DNA from: Bacillota bacterium
Lineage (GTDB): Bacteria > Bacillota > Clostridia > Lachnospirales > Lachnospiraceae
NCBI GenBank assembly: GCA_023409835.1
Contig: JAEYQV010000094.1
Location: 1 to 28,502 of the forward strand
Length of the DNA stretch: 28,502 nucleotides
Direction: 5' to 3'
Below the pieces are notes generated by a model. The model was given only the letters and a program-made list of their open reading frames with translations, was not told the origin of the DNA and searched no databases. Of this stretch, positions 15,498-23,241 are shown piece after piece. Every line of letters begins with the position of its first letter. Within the stretch, counting starts at the first letter, position 1. Both the position numbers and the translations under genes were made by a program.

Positions 15498-16280
15498 TTA
15501 TACCTCTTCAACTATAGATACGAAATCCTTTGCAATAGCTTCATAGCCGTCGAAACCGGTAATCTGATTAAAGATCTGCTCAAGTGAGCCCTCTTTCGAG
15601 ACCTTCTTAAGCTGAATAATGCTTCCATCCGCTACTACCTGGCCATTATTTAAAAGGATAATACGGTTACTAATCTTTTCAACTACATCCATGATGTGGG
15701 AGGAATAAAAAATGGTTTTGCCCTGTCTGGACAGCTGCGACATGATCTCCTTTACGACCATAACGCTATTCGCATCTAAACCGCTTAAAGGTTCATCCAA
15801 GAATAGGATCTCCGGATTATGTATCAAGCTTGAGATGATTAGGACCTTCTGCTTCATTCCTTTTGAGAAAGAATTAATCCTTGAATCATATGCATCCATT
15901 ATCCCGAATAAATTCATGAGGCGTCGCGCCTTGCTGTCAGCCTGATCATACTTAAGACCATACAGCTCACCAATAAAGGTAAGATATTCTCTTGCCGTCA
16001 GGTTATCGTATATATCTGCAACTTCGGGAACATATCCGATTTTTCTCTTGTACTCAGTTCTGTCCTTTGCGATATCCTGTCCTAATACCTTAACCTCTCC
16101 GGAATACCCCTCAACAATACCTAAAATAATCTTTATCGTTGTACTTTTACCGGCTCCGTTCGTACCGATATAGCCGATAATTTCCCCTTTGTGAATGTTA
16201 AGGTTGATCCCTTTGAGAACCTGGTTTGAGCCATAGTTCATTTTCAGGTCTTTGATCTCCACGGTTACATCATTAATCAT
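15498..16280 (-). CDS. ABC exporter ATP-binding protein
   Basis: The 260-residue ATPase has Walker A GTNGAGKST (residues 39-47), the signature NSFSKGMKQKVL (family: LSGGQ, the usual SKGM variant of the antibiotic and lantibiotic export group), Walker B ILFLDEPLSGLD and an H-loop YSSHIMD. Family members power two-subunit exporters (CcmA-like). The ATG at 16280 has AAAGGGTGG upstream, and a promoter lies at 16316-16344. It is the first gene of a two-gene operon with the permease. Confidence 0.95.
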   Translation of the reverse strand: MINDVTVEIKDLKMNYGSNQVLKGINLNIHKGEIIGYIGTNGAGKSTTIKIILGIVEGYSGEVKVLGQDIAKDRTEYKRKIGYVPEVADIYDNLTAREYLTFIGELYGLKYDQADSKARRLMNLFGIMDAYDSRINSFSKGMKQKVLIISSLIHNPEILFLDEPLSGLDANSVMVVKEIMSQLSRQGKTIFYSSHIMDVVEKISNRIILLNNGQVVADGSIIQLKKVSKEGSLEQIFNQITGFDGYEAIAKDFVSIVEEV

Positions 16281-16315
16281 ATTAAGCCACCCTTTTATTG
16301 GAAATATTTATGAAT

Positions 16316-16344
16316 AGCATAACATAATAGAAATCAATATACAA
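16316..16344 (-). promoter_or_regulatory. Promoter of the ABC exporter operon
   Basis: On the minus strand, TTGTAT (16339-16344), 17 bases, then TATGCT (16316-16321) preceded by TGT, which makes an extended -10. The leader is about 30 bases. Confidence 0.5.
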
Positions 16345-16354
16345 CTTTTCCCGG

Positions 16355-16379
16355 GATGATTAATCAATAATTAATCATC
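16355..16379. repeat. Perfect 10-bp inverted repeat upstream of the ABC exporter promoter
   Basis: GATGATTAAT and ATTAATCATC are separated by CAATA. The dyad ends 10 bases upstream of the -35 box, a position typical of MerR- or response-regulator-type activator sites. No T-run follows on either strand. The remaining 200 bases up to 16581 contain another imperfect dyad (TTGAGC / GCTCAA, about 16473-16501) and no gene. Confidence 0.55.
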
Positions 16380-16581
16380 TAAAAGTTCCCGCATAGATTC
16401 GGACAAATCCCTGTTCAACTTCTTTTAGCCAAAGGCTCTGTCACAACATATTGTTGATATTCAGTATAATTTTGAGCAAAGCGTAGATTTTGCCTAGCTC
16501 AATATGAGAACTTATTTTTATATCCAATATTAACTATAAAATTGCCCTACATTGAACGGGCATTGTATTTGTGAAATATAT

Positions 16582-16929
16582 ATGGGGAAATTGATTTATA
16601 ATATTCTAAATCAATTATTAATTCATCTCTATACATTTCACCTAATGACGGATTGTAGTTCCATATTACAAACGGAAATATTTCATATTACTCATTATCA
16701 ATTTTCTCAAATACAGATGAATACTTTGGAAAGCGTTTATCGTATATTTCTCTTTTGTTTTTATATTCCTCACTTTCATATGGAACAACCTTTGCAATCC
16801 CATGAATTTGCTATGTTCCAACAGAGATTGCGATATATGGATTATGCGTTATATTTCTACATTTTAATGTATCTGAATAGCTACCAAAAAATAAGTGTAA
16901 CTCTTCATCATATGCAAAACAAACAGTGA
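16582..16929 (+). CDS. Orphan hypothetical protein, weak
   Basis: This 115-codon frame starts with an ATG in an AT-rich patch with only a poor purine run upstream. The product is rich in Tyr, Phe, His, Ile and Leu with few charged residues; Met, Gln and His are unusually frequent. I recognise no domain. A frame this long is unlikely by chance in such AT-rich DNA, which argues for a real gene or the relic of one. The lack of a ribosome site and of any family signature argues against. It faces away from the exporter and converges on the toxin-antitoxin pair. Confidence 0.25.
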   Translation: MGKLIYNILNQLLIHLYTFHLMTDCSSILQTEIFHITHYQFSQIQMNTLESVYRIFLFCFYIPHFHMEQPLQSHEFAMFQQRLRYMDYALYFYILMYLNSYQKISVTLHHMQNKQ

Positions 16930-16932
16930 AGG

Positions 16933-16979
16933 GGGGTGGCGGTCTCTATCTTATGCTTTAACAGAGATAACCATACCCC
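16933..16979. repeat. GC-rich stem-loop between the orphan ORF and the toxin-antitoxin operon
   Basis: GGGGTGG (16933-16939) pairs with CC-AT-ACCCC (16971-16979, two-base bulge), and inner CTCT/AGAG segments extend the stem around a loop of about 15 bases. No T-run follows. It stands out against the AT-rich surroundings and could be the end of a decayed mobile element. Confidence 0.4.
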
Positions 16980-16990
16980 TATACATGACC

Positions 16991-17025
16991 AAAAAGCCTT
17001 CATGGAAGTACCATAAAGACTTTTT
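16991..17025. terminator. Terminator after the antitoxin gene (bidirectional form)
   Basis: AAAAAG...CTTTTT flanks an interrupted stem (CTT/AAG, ATGG/CCAT) with an AAGTA loop. The T-run is present on both strands. It begins 15 bases beyond the antitoxin stop. Confidence 0.75.
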
Positions 17026-17039
17026 ATGATCATCTGATA

Positions 17040-18038
17040 TTACTTAATTTTCTCAAACATGCTTTTTGAATATGTTTCTATGTCTGCTGGTGCAAGCATT
17101 TCAAATTTCTTTTTCACCGCTAGAAAGTACTCTCCTATCAAACTCTTATTAATAACCCTATCAGATGCTGCTAATGGAGGTAAATCTCCTCTCGTATTTA
17201 ACCAAGGTGTTTCAGCATGAGTAAAGTTCTCTAACGTCTTTCCACTATAACAACATAGATATTTTACTACACAATCAATGATTATCTTTTCACCCATAGT
17301 TATTTTTGTTTCATCACATACATTATTACTATGAATCGGGTCATATTTATAAGAACTATATCGAGAATAAATTTCTCTGTATGCTGGACCATGTACCCAC
17401 GCCTCACAATCATCTGTAAAAAGAAATCTACCCATAAATGCATAATAAAAACCCTGGACATAATATAATGCCTTCTGTAATGCAAGTGGTGTTATATCCT
17501 CACACTTACATATCAAGTAATCTATTACATCATCAATTCTGTTTTTCACTTCATCTTTAATACCTATAATATCTAATGTTGTATGTCTACTTTTTTCATA
17601 TGCAAGCATGGACTTCAAGCTTTCCTTATTTGTTTCTAATAGTTTTAAATAATACTCTGGCTCTTCATAGATTTGTTTTAGAATATCAGAGTATTGTTTA
17701 GATGGTATATCTCCTTCGCAGTATCTACTAAAAGTCATTTCTCCCCATCCTAATAATAAAGATAAGGGTCTCTTCCCAATGTTATACTTTTCCGGAATTT
17801 CTATGATTTTTTCTAGCGAGATAATATCATTCTTTTGCCTGTATACGTCATAAAGTAATTTTAAATTCTCATCTTCTATCTCTGAAACGTATATTTCATT
17901 ACCACATTCTGAACAAACGGCCTCTTTACCAGTATACTCATAAATTTCTCCTTTTAATTTGTGTTTTAGATGTTTTTCCCTTACAGAATAATTTACATCA
18001 TTTCTACAATTTTCGCAAAATGTTAATCTCTCTCCCAT
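17040..18038 (-). CDS. MqsA/Panacea-type antitoxin (zinc finger, HTH, SocA-like DUF4065 domain)
   Basis: The 332-residue protein has three parts. Residues 5-50 hold two CxxC pairs (C8/C11 and C42/C45), as in the zinc-binding N-terminus of MqsA, which grips the MqsR toxin. Residues about 70-130 form an XRE-like helix-turn-helix (KRPLSLLLGWGEMTFSRYCEGD). Residues about 165-290 form a Panacea (DUF4065/SocA-like) domain with LQKALYYVQGFYYAFMGRFLF and AWVHGPAYREIY. Panacea domains are known to be exchangeable antitoxin modules that neutralise varied toxins, and the HTH gives autoregulation. It starts 25 bp after the toxin gene and is the second cistron, the order of mqsRA. Base composition is markedly AT-rich, as for the toxin, which suggests acquisition by transfer. 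Confidence 0.85.
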   Translation of the reverse strand: MGERLTFCENCRNDVNYSVREKHLKHKLKGEIYEYTGKEAVCSECGNEIYVSEIEDENLKLLYDVYRQKNDIISLEKIIEIPEKYNIGKRPLSLLLGWGEMTFSRYCEGDIPSKQYSDILKQIYEEPEYYLKLLETNKESLKSMLAYEKSRHTTLDIIGIKDEVKNRIDDVIDYLICKCEDITPLALQKALYYVQGFYYAFMGRFLFTDDCEAWVHGPAYREIYSRYSSYKYDPIHSNNVCDETKITMGEKIIIDCVVKYLCCYSGKTLENFTHAETPWLNTRGDLPPLAASDRVINKSLIGEYFLAVKKKFEMLAPADIETYSKSMFEKIK

Positions 18039-18063
18039 TCCGTTTCCTCCTTTATTCCTAAAA

Positions 18064-18474
18064 TTATCTAAAAAGATAATCTATCGGCTTGTTTCTTTTA
18101 TGGAACGATATCGCAATAATCTTTTTTCCTCCAGCATAATCAATGATATTAAATTTAGTATATATATCAACTAATTCTTCTTCATCATCAATATTAAATA
18201 ACAATATTTGTGGACAAAATACATATAAAACTTCGTGTTCATAGCCCACATTGATATTTTTTAGAGAATGACAAAAATCTTCTACATTAATTTTTAATAA
18301 TATGTCTTTTTGCTTTTTACGTGGCAGATTATAATTATTAATAAAGTCAATATTCTCCTGACGATTTTCGTTCAATGAAATTGTAAATCGGTCATCCCTA
18401 ACACAATTTTGAATGACCTCAAGTATTGATTTAATTTGTTCTTTTGTATAATTCTGATTGTAGTTTATATCCAT
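18064..18474 (-). CDS. MqsR-like toxin of a type II toxin-antitoxin pair
   Basis: The 136-residue protein has the layout seen in Firmicutes MqsR-family toxins: an N-terminal helical part, then VEDFCHSLKNIN, EVLYVFCP, DIYTKFNI, and a C-terminal strand IIAISFHKRNKPIDYLFR. MqsR toxins have the RelE fold and cut mRNA. Catalytic residues vary in this family and I cannot assign them here by eye. The ATG at 18474 is backed by AGGGGTGG, and a strong promoter with operator repeats lies immediately upstream. The pairing with an MqsA-like, Panacea-bearing protein 25 bp downstream supports the call more than the sequence alone does. Confidence 0.75.
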   Translation of the reverse strand: MDINYNQNYTKEQIKSILEVIQNCVRDDRFTISLNENRQENIDFINNYNLPRKKQKDILLKINVEDFCHSLKNINVGYEHEVLYVFCPQILLFNIDDEEELVDIYTKFNIIDYAGGKKIIAISFHKRNKPIDYLFR

Positions 18475-18547
18475 TGCACCACCCCTTTATAAGGTGATGA
18501 TACTATATTATATGCACCATGTCAAGATAAATGCATCAATTGGTGCA
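18475..18547 (-). promoter_or_regulatory. Toxin-antitoxin promoter with TGCACCA operator repeats
   Basis: On the minus strand, TTGACA (18520-18525), 17 bases, then TATCAT (18497-18502) forms a near-consensus promoter. On the plus strand the word TGCACCA occurs at 18475-18481 and 18513-18519. TGCATCA and TGGTGCA form an inverted pair at 18532-18547. The four half-sites flank and interrupt the promoter, as expected for autorepression by the HTH antitoxin. Confidence 0.7.
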
Positions 18548-18567
18548 TTATTTCTAAGAATTATTTA

Positions 18568-18740
18568 TTATTTATCTTCTGTCATTGTCTTCCTATCATG
18601 GCACCTCTTGCATAACGCCTGCCAATTACCCACATCCCAAACAAATCTTTATTACCTCGATGGGGAATAATGTGATCCACCACCGTTGCTTTTACTAGCT
18701 TTCCTTTCTTCAGGCAGCGAATACACAAAGGATATTGGAC
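18568..18740 (-). pseudogene. HNH endonuclease remnant with a one-base frameshift
   Basis: The minus strand reads YPLCIRCLKKGKLVKATVVDH, then IIPHRGNKDLF, in one frame. After a single-base deletion near 18634 it continues as DVGNWQALCKRCHDRKTMTED and a TAA at 18568-18570. That is the full zinc/HNH core of phage-type HNH nucleases: CxxC, DH, the N in NWQ, then CxxCH. The 5' part, about 30-50 residues in relatives, is missing and a stop lies just upstream. These nucleases often sit beside terminase genes in phages; none is present here. With the adjacent toxin-antitoxin pair it marks an old mobile insertion. Confidence 0.8.
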
Positions 18741-18821
18741 ACCGGTAACAACAATGATATATCATCTTTTATTAATAACTAGAGTTTTGCCAAAATATAT
18801 TACTTTCGCCACAACGTATAA

Positions 18822-18859
18822 AATTCCTTACCCCACTTTTACAAGCAGAGTAAGGAATT
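18822..18859 (-). terminator. Candidate terminator after the rRNA methylase gene
   Basis: Perfect 10-bp arms (AATTCCTTAC at 18822-18831, complement at 18850-18859) surround an 18-base loop, 57 bases beyond the methylase stop. The T-run on the minus strand is short (TTTT, A, T), so it may be weak. Confidence 0.55.
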
Positions 18860-18915
18860 AAATTAAAATTCTAAAAAATACACTTTACTACTTTAACCAA
18901 ACCGCTACAAACCCC

Positions 18916-20286
18916 TTATTTCAGGCCTTTCCGTGAAAGCAGCACCACTGTCTCCACATGTACACTATGTCCAAACTGGTCCACAGGTCTTACCTTGACC
19001 AGCTCATAATCCTTCTCACAAAGGTACTTCAGATCTCTTGCCATCGTTGCCGGATCACAGGAGACGTAGACCACTTTCATTGGAGCCATGGCAAGGATGG
19101 TATCGAGCAGGCTCTGGTCGCAGCCCTTTCTCGGGGGATCTACGACGATAATATCTGCCTTGATATTCTCCTCTTTATATTTCCTGGGGAGCACTTCTTC
19201 TGCTGCCCCTACAAAGAATTCTGCATTTGTAATTCCATTAATCTCTGCATTGATCCTTGCATCCTCAATTGCCTGGGGGATGATCTCGACACCATATACC
19301 TTCTCAGCCTTCTGGGCGAGAAACAGGGAGATCGTACCGATTCCGCAGTAGAGGTCCCAGACCACTTCGTCACCCTGAAGTCCAGCGTAATCCAAGGCAA
19401 TATCATAGAGCTTCTTCGTCTGTACCGGATTCACCTGATAGAAGGATAAGGGAGAGATACGGTATTTGATTGGTCCGATGGAGTCCGTAATAAAGGGCTC
19501 CCCCCATACCGGTATTACCATATCACCAAGGATTACATTCGTCTTGGAGGTATTGATATTGAGGCAGATGCTCTTCATGCCGGTGATTTCTCGCAGCCCC
19601 TCCACCAGCTCTTTCTTATGGGGCAGCTCCTTACCGTTGATAACGAGGCATACCATAACCTCGCCGGTTTGAAAGCCTACCCGGGTAAGGATATGACGGA
19701 GCAGACCCTTATGAGACTCTTCCTCATAGGGTTCGATCCGGTACTTCTCAATAAAGCCCCTTAAGAATTTAAGAATCTCCACATTTACACCGGCTCCGAT
19801 ATAGCAATGCTCCGTGTCGATGATGGAATGGGTTCTGCCTGCATAGAAGCCGATGGCAACACTGCCATCCTTATTCCTTCCGACCGGGAACTGTGATTTA
19901 TTGCGGTAATAATAAGGCTCCTCCATCCCACAGATCGGCTCCATCACAAGCTCCTCAAAGCCACCGATCCTTGTAAGACAGCTTCTTACCTTATTCTCCT
20001 TATATTCCAGTTGTTTGGTATATTCCATATGCATCAGCTGGCAGCCGCCGCATTTATCTGCAATCGGACATCTGGGTGTCACCCGGGAAGCCGAGGGCTC
20101 TAAAAGCTCCATCAGCCTGGCGTAGCCGTAGGTCTTACCGGTTTTCATTACCTTAACCAGCGCCTTATCTCCGACTACCGTATCCTTGATGAACAGAGTA
20201 TACCCCTCATACTTTCCGATGCCTTCTCCATCCGCACCGATATCTTCAATTGTAACTGTTACCTGATCATTCTTCTGTAGCATCAT
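18916..20286 (-). CDS. rlmD: 23S rRNA (uracil-5-)-methyltransferase, RlmD/RlmCD (RumA) family
   Basis: The 456-residue enzyme uses S-adenosylmethionine to methylate C5 of uridine in 23S rRNA. It has an N-terminal TRAM domain (about 5-62). The iron-sulfur cysteines are C73, C79 and C82 (CxxxxxCGGC) plus C161 in EHCYIGAG. The methylase fold has motif I WDLYCGIGTISLF and motif IV VVDPPRKGC. The catalytic Cys is C410 in VVYVSCDPATMARDL, and the HVE Glu near the C-terminus is present. Two adjacent ATGs start the frame; the second (20283) has better spacing from AGGA. Which uridine is modified (747, 1939 or both) cannot be told by eye. It follows the exonuclease gene on the same strand by 99 bp. 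Confidence 0.93.
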   Translation of the reverse strand: MMLQKNDQVTVTIEDIGADGEGIGKYEGYTLFIKDTVVGDKALVKVMKTGKTYGYARLMELLEPSASRVTPRCPIADKCGGCQLMHMEYTKQLEYKENKVRSCLTRIGGFEELVMEPICGMEEPYYYRNKSQFPVGRNKDGSVAIGFYAGRTHSIIDTEHCYIGAGVNVEILKFLRGFIEKYRIEPYEEESHKGLLRHILTRVGFQTGEVMVCLVINGKELPHKKELVEGLREITGMKSICLNINTSKTNVILGDMVIPVWGEPFITDSIGPIKYRISPLSFYQVNPVQTKKLYDIALDYAGLQGDEVVWDLYCGIGTISLFLAQKAEKVYGVEIIPQAIEDARINAEINGITNAEFFVGAAEEVLPRKYKEENIKADIIVVDPPRKGCDQSLLDTILAMAPMKVVYVSCDPATMARDLKYLCEKDYELVKVRPVDQFGHSVHVETVVLLSRKGLK

Positions 20287-20385
20287 TATCCTGCCATTCT
20301 CTAAGTCTTAATGTGACAATACAACTATCCGTATACATCCATTAGACTAATCAAAATTATAATAAACTTAAAATACCACTAACTA

Positions 20386-21339
20386 TTATTCTTTCCCTTT
20401 TGTACTCCGCATAATATTTGACTCAAACAGTCTCTGGTAACCCATCCACTCCACTCTCGGGTCTCCGCTTCTTAATAATTCCGTTATTGTCTGAAGCTTG
20501 GCATCCGCATTGTCTGCGAAATGAAGTGCCATCGCTTCTATGGTTGCCGGTTTCTTGGGTGATCCGTATTCCAGCTCTCCGTGATGGGACAAAATACAGT
20601 GAATCAGCTCGCTGGCAAGCTTAGCCGGGAATTTGCCCGCTGATTTCATATAATCATTTACCTTATTGGCACCGATAAAGATATGGCCCAGGAGCTGGCC
20701 GTCATCCGTATAGTCATTCTCCGGGAAGGAGGACAGCTCCTCCATCTTTCCGATATCATGGAACAGGGCTGCTGTAATCAGCAGATCCCGATTAATAATC
20801 GGATAGCTTGCGGAGAAATACTCACATAGCTTAGTGACACTTAAGGTATGCTCCAGTAATCCGCCTACAAAGCTGTGGTGAACACTCTTAGCGGCAGAAT
20901 GATTCTTAAATTCCTTGATGAATTCGGTATCCTGAAGAAAGAAGTATTCTGCGAGAGCCTTAAGATTCGGTTCTCTTAAGGAAGCCACAATATTCTTAAG
21001 CTCCCGATACATCTCCTCGATGTTCTTAGTGGTCATCGGGAAATAATCCTCCGGGTAATATTCTCCCTCCCGGCCCTTATAGATTCTGCTGACATTAAGC
21101 TGAAGTGCCTCCTGAAAGCTGTTTACCCTGGCATCAATATGCACGAAATCCATTGCCTCATACTGCTCTATTTCATTATTAAAATCCCAAATCTTCGCAT
21201 CAATCGTGCCGGTTTTATCCTGTAATACGAGCGATACATAATTCTTGCCGCTCTTCCCGGTCAATGTCTGCTTCGATTTGCAGAGATATATCTCATTCTT
21301 TATGACATCGCCTTCTCGTAAATCCTGTATATACTTCAT
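20386..21339 (-). CDS. YhaM-family 3'-5' exoribonuclease (OB-fold plus HD domain)
   Basis: The start is the ATG at 21339 (KYIQDLREGD follows), with AAGGAG 3 bases upstream; the longer frame to 21372 adds 11 residues without a site. The 317-residue protein has an OB-fold nucleic-acid-binding domain (about 10-95: LVLQDKTGTIDAKIWDF) and an HD phosphohydrolase domain (about 150-280). The metal-binding motifs are the paired histidines HHSFVGGLLEHT, the signature ALFHDIGK, and a later SHHGE. YhaM in Bacillus degrades RNA from the 3' end and also acts on DNA. A promoter is visible at 21387-21415. It is followed by the rRNA methylase, possibly in one transcript. Confidence 0.92.
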   Translation of the reverse strand: MKYIQDLREGDVIKNEIYLCKSKQTLTGKSGKNYVSLVLQDKTGTIDAKIWDFNNEIEQYEAMDFVHIDARVNSFQEALQLNVSRIYKGREGEYYPEDYFPMTTKNIEEMYRELKNIVASLREPNLKALAEYFFLQDTEFIKEFKNHSAAKSVHHSFVGGLLEHTLSVTKLCEYFSASYPIINRDLLITAALFHDIGKMEELSSFPENDYTDDGQLLGHIFIGANKVNDYMKSAGKFPAKLASELIHCILSHHGELEYGSPKKPATIEAMALHFADNADAKLQTITELLRSGDPRVEWMGYQRLFESNIMRSTKGKE

Positions 21340-21386
21340 ATTCTCCTTAACCTTTCTAATCTGCATATGCATCCTATGTTATTCCT

Positions 21387-21415
21387 ATTATACCCTACCA
21401 AATTTGATATATAAA
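21387..21415 (-). promoter_or_regulatory. Promoter of the YhaM-type gene
   Basis: On the minus strand, TTTATA (21410-21415), 17 bases, then consensus TATAAT (21387-21392). The leader is about 40 bases. The rest of the spacer to 21600 shows only small hairpins (GCAAG/CTTGC, GTTCGC/GCGAAC) and no gene. Confidence 0.55.
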
Positions 21416-21601
21416 GAAAAAAATATATTGGTTTCTTACAATCCATCCAATTCCTAAAGGAATCAACTATGTCTCCTGTGCAAGAGGACAGCTTGCCAAG
21501 ATATAAACGGAACCCCCTTGATAAATCAAAGTATCAGCTTATGGACACTTTCGGAGCAAACTGTGTTCGCTATGCACGAATGCGAACTGCGAAAAAACAC
21601 A

Positions 21602-21635
21602 AAAAAATTCGGGCTGTTCCGTAGGATACAGCCCG
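21602..21635 (-). terminator. Strong terminator after the HtrA-like gene
   Basis: CGGGCTGT (21610-21617) pairs perfectly with ACAGCCCG (21628-21635) around a 10-base loop. On the minus strand this is followed by AA and T7. It starts 14 bases beyond the stop codon of the HtrA-like gene. Confidence 0.93.
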
Positions 21636-21648
21636 TTTGTAAATGCAT

Positions 21649-23007
21649 CTATTGTTTCTTCTCTTCAAGGGTAACCGTCATTTCCATGTCCTTCTTCGTA
21701 GTACCGGAGGTTCTCTTAATCTGCAGCTTAATCTCCTCTCCGGGCTCATACCCCGAGATAATGTTATAGAAGCTGTTCGTATTCATAATATTCTGCTCAT
21801 TGACCGTGAGGATGATATCCCCACCCTTAATTCCTGCATCAAAGGCAGGTGAATCTGCCTTCACCTCATTTACATAGATACCGTTTGGAACCTCATGTAC
21901 TGCTCTGGCTTCTTCTGTCAGGTCCTCAGCAATCACGCCGCAATAAATCCTCGGCCTTTTATTAGCCATTCGCTCAATAATCGGCTTCACTTTACTGATA
22001 CCAACCACTGTGCTCAGATTCTCATTAATGCCTTCCTTCAAGGTCCGGGTGATTACTCCGATTACTTCGCCCTTGAGATTGACAATAACGCCATCGCTAT
22101 AAGCATTATCCTCAATATCTGTATTAAACAGATCCAGCTTATTATCTATAACGCTGATGGAGCTGCCGCGGCTGGTAATCATTCCAAGGTACATGGAATT
22201 CGTGTAACCGTTCGGATTTCCGAGTGCCAATACCGGACTCCCTACTGTAATTGTATAGGATTCACCCAGGGTGGCCACCGTAATAAAGTTGTCCAGATAT
22301 AGGGGCGGTATGTCCTCCAGGCTGACTGATAGAATAGCCAGGTTAATATCACTTTCAAAATCCATCAGCTCCGCATCAACCACCTCAGCTTCTGAAAGCT
22401 TCAGACGGATACTGCCGGCATTCTTCACACGGTCATAGCTTACCAGGATCAAAAGGTCCGTACCATCGTTATAAATGATTAGTCCGGAGGTCCGTATGAC
22501 ATTTTCTGACGGATAACCGAACCAATCCGTTCCCTTTACGATGCTTATGATTGTAACCATCGATTTGTTAACAGAAAACGCCAGTGTTTTAATATCCTCT
22601 GCCATGCTCATATAATCATCCAGATTAGCATCAATCGAATTGATAATAACCTGGCTCGGCTCATTCTCTTCTCCTGAAACTTGTCCGTTAGTTTGTACCT
22701 TATCACCCCCGGGCTTGGTATTCGGGTCGGGTGTCGGTTCGGCTGCACTAATCGTACCTCCATCACTTCCCGGATATAAGGTAGGGAAGGTGATCGGGGG
22801 CTTAGTTTCTTCATCCTTATGTAATAATCTGTACAATCTAGGCTCCGTAAGGCAAAACGTAACAGCAGCAATCACTCCGAACAGAATTGCCATAAATAAC
22901 GTCATGAAAAACGGAAACATAAATTTTCGATGTTTTTTATGCTTCTTTTGTATTACTTGTTCTCTGATAAATTCAAATTCATTTTTGTCTCTGTCATCTA
23001 CAGGCAT
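21649..23007 (-). CDS. Membrane-anchored HtrA-like PDZ protein, probable pseudoprotease
   Basis: The 452-residue protein has a short basic cytoplasmic N-terminus, one membrane segment (about 30-53), a Pro/Thr/Gly-rich linker (about 65-120), a trypsin-like domain (about 140-345) and a PDZ domain (about 355-440: GIYVNEVKADSPAFDAGIKGGDIIL). Aligned by eye to HtrA, D220 in DINLAILSV matches the catalytic Asp and S304 in YSDGVIVN matches the Ser of GNSGGPL. The position of the catalytic His (usually TNxHVV) is D192 in VSYDRVK. The oxyanion GNSGG is also lost. The fold and PDZ are kept, so a binding or scaffold role at the outer face of the membrane is more likely than proteolysis. AAGGAG precedes the ATG. 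It is monocistronic with a strong terminator. Confidence 0.88.
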   Translation of the reverse strand: MPVDDRDKNEFEFIREQVIQKKHKKHRKFMFPFFMTLFMAILFGVIAAVTFCLTEPRLYRLLHKDEETKPPITFPTLYPGSDGGTISAAEPTPDPNTKPGGDKVQTNGQVSGEENEPSQVIINSIDANLDDYMSMAEDIKTLAFSVNKSMVTIISIVKGTDWFGYPSENVIRTSGLIIYNDGTDLLILVSYDRVKNAGSIRLKLSEAEVVDAELMDFESDINLAILSVSLEDIPPLYLDNFITVATLGESYTITVGSPVLALGNPNGYTNSMYLGMITSRGSSISVIDNKLDLFNTDIEDNAYSDGVIVNLKGEVIGVITRTLKEGINENLSTVVGISKVKPIIERMANKRPRIYCGVIAEDLTEEARAVHEVPNGIYVNEVKADSPAFDAGIKGGDIILTVNEQNIMNTNSFYNIISGYEPGEEIKLQIKRTSGTTKKDMEMTVTLEEKKQ

Positions 23008-23111
23008 TTTATTCTCCTTATTGAAGTACGAGGCTACAATCTATAAATCATCAAAGATGTCTGCTAATGCCGCTAACATAGGATTCACTGTTTAGGTAAT
23101 ACATTATTCCT

Positions 23112-23120
23112 ATTTTATCA
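23112..23120 (-). promoter_or_regulatory. Candidate extended -10 promoter of the HtrA-like gene
   Basis: On the minus strand, TGA is followed by TAAAAT (23112-23117), an extended -10, about 105 bases before the start codon. No clear -35 is seen. Confidence 0.4.
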
Positions 23121-23186
23121 TTTACTTATGAACTAAGTATGAATTAATTGTAAACAAACACAGAGCCGCACTATGCTCTGACAGCC

Positions 23187-23208
23187 GCTGAAACAAGGCT
23201 GAAACAAG
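23187..23208 (+). repeat. Tandem 11-base direct repeat
   Basis: GCTGAAACAAG occurs twice head to tail, exactly, in the spacer between the divergent HtrA-like and GNAT genes. It lies upstream of the GNAT promoter. Function unknown. Confidence 0.6.
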
Positions 23209-23241
23209 CTAATTAGCCGGATTCCATATCTACGTGCTTTA

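Noticed and set aside
16430..16465. GGCTCTGTCACAACA resembles an insertion-sequence end
   Set aside because: No matching inverted copy or transposase was found, so it is too short to call.
21440..21600. Small hairpins in the spacer after the YhaM-type gene promoter
   Set aside because: Stems of 5-6 bp in a long spacer are expected by chance, and no T-run or conserved pattern supports a role.
21649..23007. Active serine protease
   Set aside because: The His position is Asp and the GNSGG motif is absent, so the active-enzyme label was dropped.
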